A DNA stretch of 9,126 nt. It comes from Bacillaceae bacterium (GTDB taxonomy: Bacteria > Bacillota > Bacilli > Bacillales > Amphibacillaceae). Below the pieces are notes generated by a model that was not told where the DNA came from, did no database searches, and saw only the letters and a program-made list of their open reading frames with translations. The number at the start of each line of letters is the position of its first letter. Position 1 is the stretch's first letter. A program made the position numbers and the translations under genes. The stretch lies in assembly GCA_030152985.1 (NCBI GenBank), contig JASLIE010000146.1, positions 1 through 9,126 of the forward strand. The letters are read 5' to 3'. Of the stretch, positions 7,176-9,126 are shown one piece after another.

Positions 7176-7496
7176 TTAAGCTAGGCTAACCGGATGACGA
7201 ACGATTGAGACTTTCTGATAAACAATTTCATTGCTTATAATATAGTCCGGTCTTCCGCCTTTATGCGCGTGAGCGTCTTTAAAGGCTTTACTCTTCATCC
7301 AGTTTTTAAAGGATGCTTCAGAGTCCCAACGTGTGACAATTGACACTTCATCAAAGTCTTCTAGCCTTTCAGTCACTAAAACCTCAAGTCCTTCAAATCC
7401 AGACATCTCTTCAACCTTTCCAATCTTATCAAAGCGTTTAACTAATTTGTGGCCTTCACCTTTTTTAATCTGCGTTTTATTTGTAACAATATACAT
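7176..7496 (-). CDS. isdG: IsdG-family haem-degrading monooxygenase
   Basis: A small ABM-fold enzyme of 106 residues, matching the 105-110 of IsdG/IsdI proteins. As a cytoplasmic homodimer these open the haem ring with O2 and a reductant, releasing iron. The IsdG triad Asn-Trp-His maps to N6 (YIVTNK), W66 (FKNWMKS) and H76 (KDAHAHKGG). The block EDFDEVSIVTRWDSEASF (46-63) is also family-typical. All catalytic positions are therefore present. The product could be staphylobilin-like or biliverdin-like; sequence alone does not decide, and HmoA-type naming is an alternative. It is the last gene of the importer operon: its ATG lies inside the ATPase gene (20-base overlap), with ribosome binding site AAGGGGG at 7503-7509. 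This placement strongly suggests the importer carries haem. An iron-regulated promoter would be expected upstream, outside the window. The protein has no cysteine. Confidence 0.92.
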   Translation of the reverse strand: MYIVTNKTQIKKGEGHKLVKRFDKIGKVEEMSGFEGLEVLVTERLEDFDEVSIVTRWDSEASFKNWMKSKAFKDAHAHKGGRPDYIISNEIVYQKVSIVRHPVSLA

Positions 7497-8274
7497 TATT
7501 CTTCCCCCTTAGGTTTGGTATGATAATTGGATAATTATGTTCAAAACGGATGTCTGCTTGAATCTCATAAATCCGTTCTAGAAATTCGGCTGTCAAAACA
7601 TCAAAGGGAATACCTGTATCCGTTATTTCCCCGTCTTTCATTGCAATCAAATAGTCACTGTACATGGCAGCTTGTTGTAAGTCATGTAGGACCATAATAA
7701 TGGTGATTTTTTTCTTGCGGTTAATTTCTTTGAGTAACTCCATGACATCATATTGATGTGAAATGTCTAAATAGGTCGTCGGTTCATCCAAAAGTAAGAT
7801 GTCAGTTTGCTGAGCGAGTGCCATCGCAATCCGGACCTTTTGCTGCTCACCTCCTGAAAGATGGTGGAATAAGCGGTCTTTATATTTAAGTGTTTCTGTT
7901 AGCTTAAGAGCTTCTAAGACGATATCTTGATCAAGTGTTTTTGTTTGTCTGAGGACACTTTGATGGGGTGTCCGTCCGTAAGCAACCAATTCTTGAACAG
8001 TTAAATTTGGCAAACTTTCTTTTGATTGCAGGAGCATGGTAATTTTTTTAGCAAATTCTTTTGCCTTATAAGTCGACTTTTCTTTTTGGTCGATGTAAAC
8101 AAGGCCATGATCTGCTTTGAGTAGATTGCTAATGACTTTTAGAATGGTTGATTTCCCTGATCCATTAGGTCCGACGATTGTAGTGATGCGTGATGTCGGA
8201 ATTTGAAGTGAAATATTCTTGAGTTCAAACCGGTTTACTTTAAGTGAAATGTCAGTTGTTTGGACTGCATACAT
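7477..8274 (-). CDS. FecE/BtuD-type ABC ATPase of a haem or siderophore importer
   Basis: The ATP-hydrolysing subunit (265 residues) of an iron-chelate ABC importer, bound to the inner face of the membrane permease. Motifs in order: Walker A GPNGSGKST 35-43, Q-loop Q83, signature LSGGE 139-143, Walker B LLLDEP 160-165 with catalytic E164, D-loop YLD 168-170 and switch H197 (VLHDL). LSGGE and DEPTTYLDI are typical of the FecE/FhuC/HmuV class. The start ATG shares its last base with the stop of the upstream permease gene (TAATG), and GGAGGA lies just upstream, so translation is probably coupled. The last residues are encoded in the region that overlaps the start of the isdG-like gene. Haem is the favoured substrate because of that neighbour, but ferric siderophore cannot be excluded. 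Confidence 0.93.
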   Translation of the reverse strand: MYAVQTTDISLKVNRFELKNISLQIPTSRITTIVGPNGSGKSTILKVISNLLKADHGLVYIDQKEKSTYKAKEFAKKITMLLQSKESLPNLTVQELVAYGRTPHQSVLRQTKTLDQDIVLEALKLTETLKYKDRLFHHLSGGEQQKVRIAMALAQQTDILLLDEPTTYLDISHQYDVMELLKEINRKKKITIIMVLHDLQQAAMYSDYLIAMKDGEITDTGIPFDVLTAEFLERIYEIQADIRFEHNYPIIIPNLRGKNNVYCYK

Positions 8275-9126
8275 TACATTATCCTCCGTTTCTTAAGTAA
8301 GACTAAAAAGAATGGGGCACCTAGGCATGCGAGTAAGATTCCGACGGGCAGTTCAATCGGATCAAACCAGGTTCGTGCAATCACGTCAGCTAATACGACT
8401 AAAATAGCGCCTGATATCATACTTAAGGGCAATAAGAATTTGTAGTCGTCACCAGTGAGTAGGCGGATAATATGTGGAATGACAAGTCCGACAAAACCAA
8501 CAAGTCCTGCAACACTCACTGCAACTCCTGCAAGTAAAGAAGCAAGAACAATAAGTAAGAACCTGTGGAGTTCGACCTTATAGCCGAGTAAACGGGCTGC
8601 ATCATCACCAAGTAAGAGAATATTCGCTGACCTAATTGCAAAAAGGGCTAGAATTAAACTGACAATTGCATAAGGTAACATGAATTCAAAGTGATGCCAG
8701 CCGCGTCCCGTTAATCCACCAGATAGCCAGGGCAATACGGATTGAACACGGTCACTGTAAACGACCATTATTCCATTTGTGAGTGCACCAAGAAGTGCGT
8801 TGATTGCGACACCTGCTAAGATAATTTTGACAGGTGAGGCCCCTTTATCCCAAGCTAAAAAATAAATAACAAGTGATGTGATCAGTGCACCTAAAAAGGC
8901 TGCAAAGGGTAAGAGATAGCTTAGTTGTGGCAGTACAATCATTGTAATAATTGCAGCAAGTCCTGCACCAGATGAAACCCCGATAATCCCAGGATCAGCA
9001 AGGGGGTTTTTCATGACCCCTTGTAAGAGAGCACCTGATGTTGCAAGACAGGCTCCGACAAAAGCTCCGATTAGTACACGGGGGAGTCGGACATCTAAAA
9101 GGATTTGTGAATGAACTTCAGCTAAA
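8274..9126 (-). CDS. FecCD/IsdF-type permease of a haem or siderophore ABC importer (N-terminus missing)
   Basis: A polytopic membrane permease of the BtuC/FecCD family that forms the channel of the importer. The frame stays open to the right edge, so the ATG at 9012-9014 is internal. The codons before it read DVRLPRVLIGAFVGACLATS and on into GALLQGVMKNPLADPG, the conserved start region of the family. About 283 residues are visible of a usual 320-340, so roughly 50 N-terminal residues with the first helix are missing. The ATPase-contact motif GDDAARLLG and the conserved GFVGLVIPHIIRLL block follow, and the C-terminus is the usual short basic tail KKRRIM. Many hydrophobic segments (8 or 9 in the visible part) fit a ten-helix protein. 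The stop overlaps the ATPase start by one base. The substrate-binding lipoprotein gene is expected upstream, outside the window. Confidence 0.92.
   Translation of the reverse strand, partial: LAEVHSQILLDVRLPRVLIGAFVGACLATSGALLQGVMKNPLADPGIIGVSSGAGLAAIITMIVLPQLSYLLPFAAFLGALITSLVIYFLAWDKGASPVKIILAGVAINALLGALTNGIMVVYSDRVQSVLPWLSGGLTGRGWHHFEFMLPYAIVSLILALFAIRSANILLLGDDAARLLGYKVELHRFLLIVLASLLAGVAVSVAGLVGFVGLVIPHIIRLLTGDDYKFLLPLSMISGAILVVLADVIARTWFDPIELPVGILLACLGAPFFLVLLKKRRIM

Noticed and set aside
8274..9014. ATG at 9012-9014 as the start of the permease gene
   Set aside because: In-frame codons to the right edge encode conserved FecCD sequence (VRLPRVL and SGALLQG), so this Met is internal and the gene is cut by the right edge.

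Overview
The window is AT-rich (about 60% A+T by eye) and looks like the chromosome of a low-GC Gram-positive (Bacillota, class Bacilli). Signs of this are strong AAGGAG-type ribosome binding sites, a TTG start, rho-independent terminators, a BmrC/BmrD-type multidrug ABC pair and an IsdG-type haem-degrading enzyme next to a FecCD-type importer. Genus cannot be fixed from the sequence; Listeria/Brochothrix/Carnobacterium/Bacillus-like groups all fit.

Layout, left to right. (1) The 3' half of an aldehyde dehydrogenase gene on the + strand, best matching the succinate-semialdehyde dehydrogenase (GabD) type, ends in a 17-bp bidirectional terminator. (2) A compact minus-strand operon, bmrC-like, then bmrD-like, then a pepQ-like proline dipeptidase. 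Each junction overlaps by 8 bases. It is read from a divergent intergenic region of about 100 bases. (3) On the + strand, from the same intergenic region, come a small zinc-ribbon PhnA/YjdM protein and, 54 bases later, a luciferase-like flavin-dependent monooxygenase starting at TTG. The gap between them can fold so that the second gene's ribosome binding site is paired. (4) A second bidirectional terminator separates this pair from a minus-strand operon entering from the right edge: FecCD-type permease (5' end missing), FecE-type ATPase, and an IsdG-family haem monooxygenase, joined by 1-base and 20-base overlaps.

How the genes work together: the BmrC/D-like proteins form an asymmetric heterodimeric exporter, with one degenerate and one canonical ATP site divided between subunits as in known family members. 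The right-hand operon reads as a haem import-and-degradation module: permease and ATPase bring haem (or another iron chelate) in, and the IsdG-like enzyme opens the ring to release iron. Its binding lipoprotein and any surface haem relay would lie beyond the right edge.

No tRNA, rRNA, insertion sequence, CRISPR array or prophage gene was seen, and no stretch over 300 bases lacks a gene. Nothing here amounts to a clearly new system. The most useful leads are the hairpin over the monooxygenase ribosome binding site, the peptidase gene fused into the drug-exporter operon, and the lack of a bmrB-like leader peptide upstream of the exporter.
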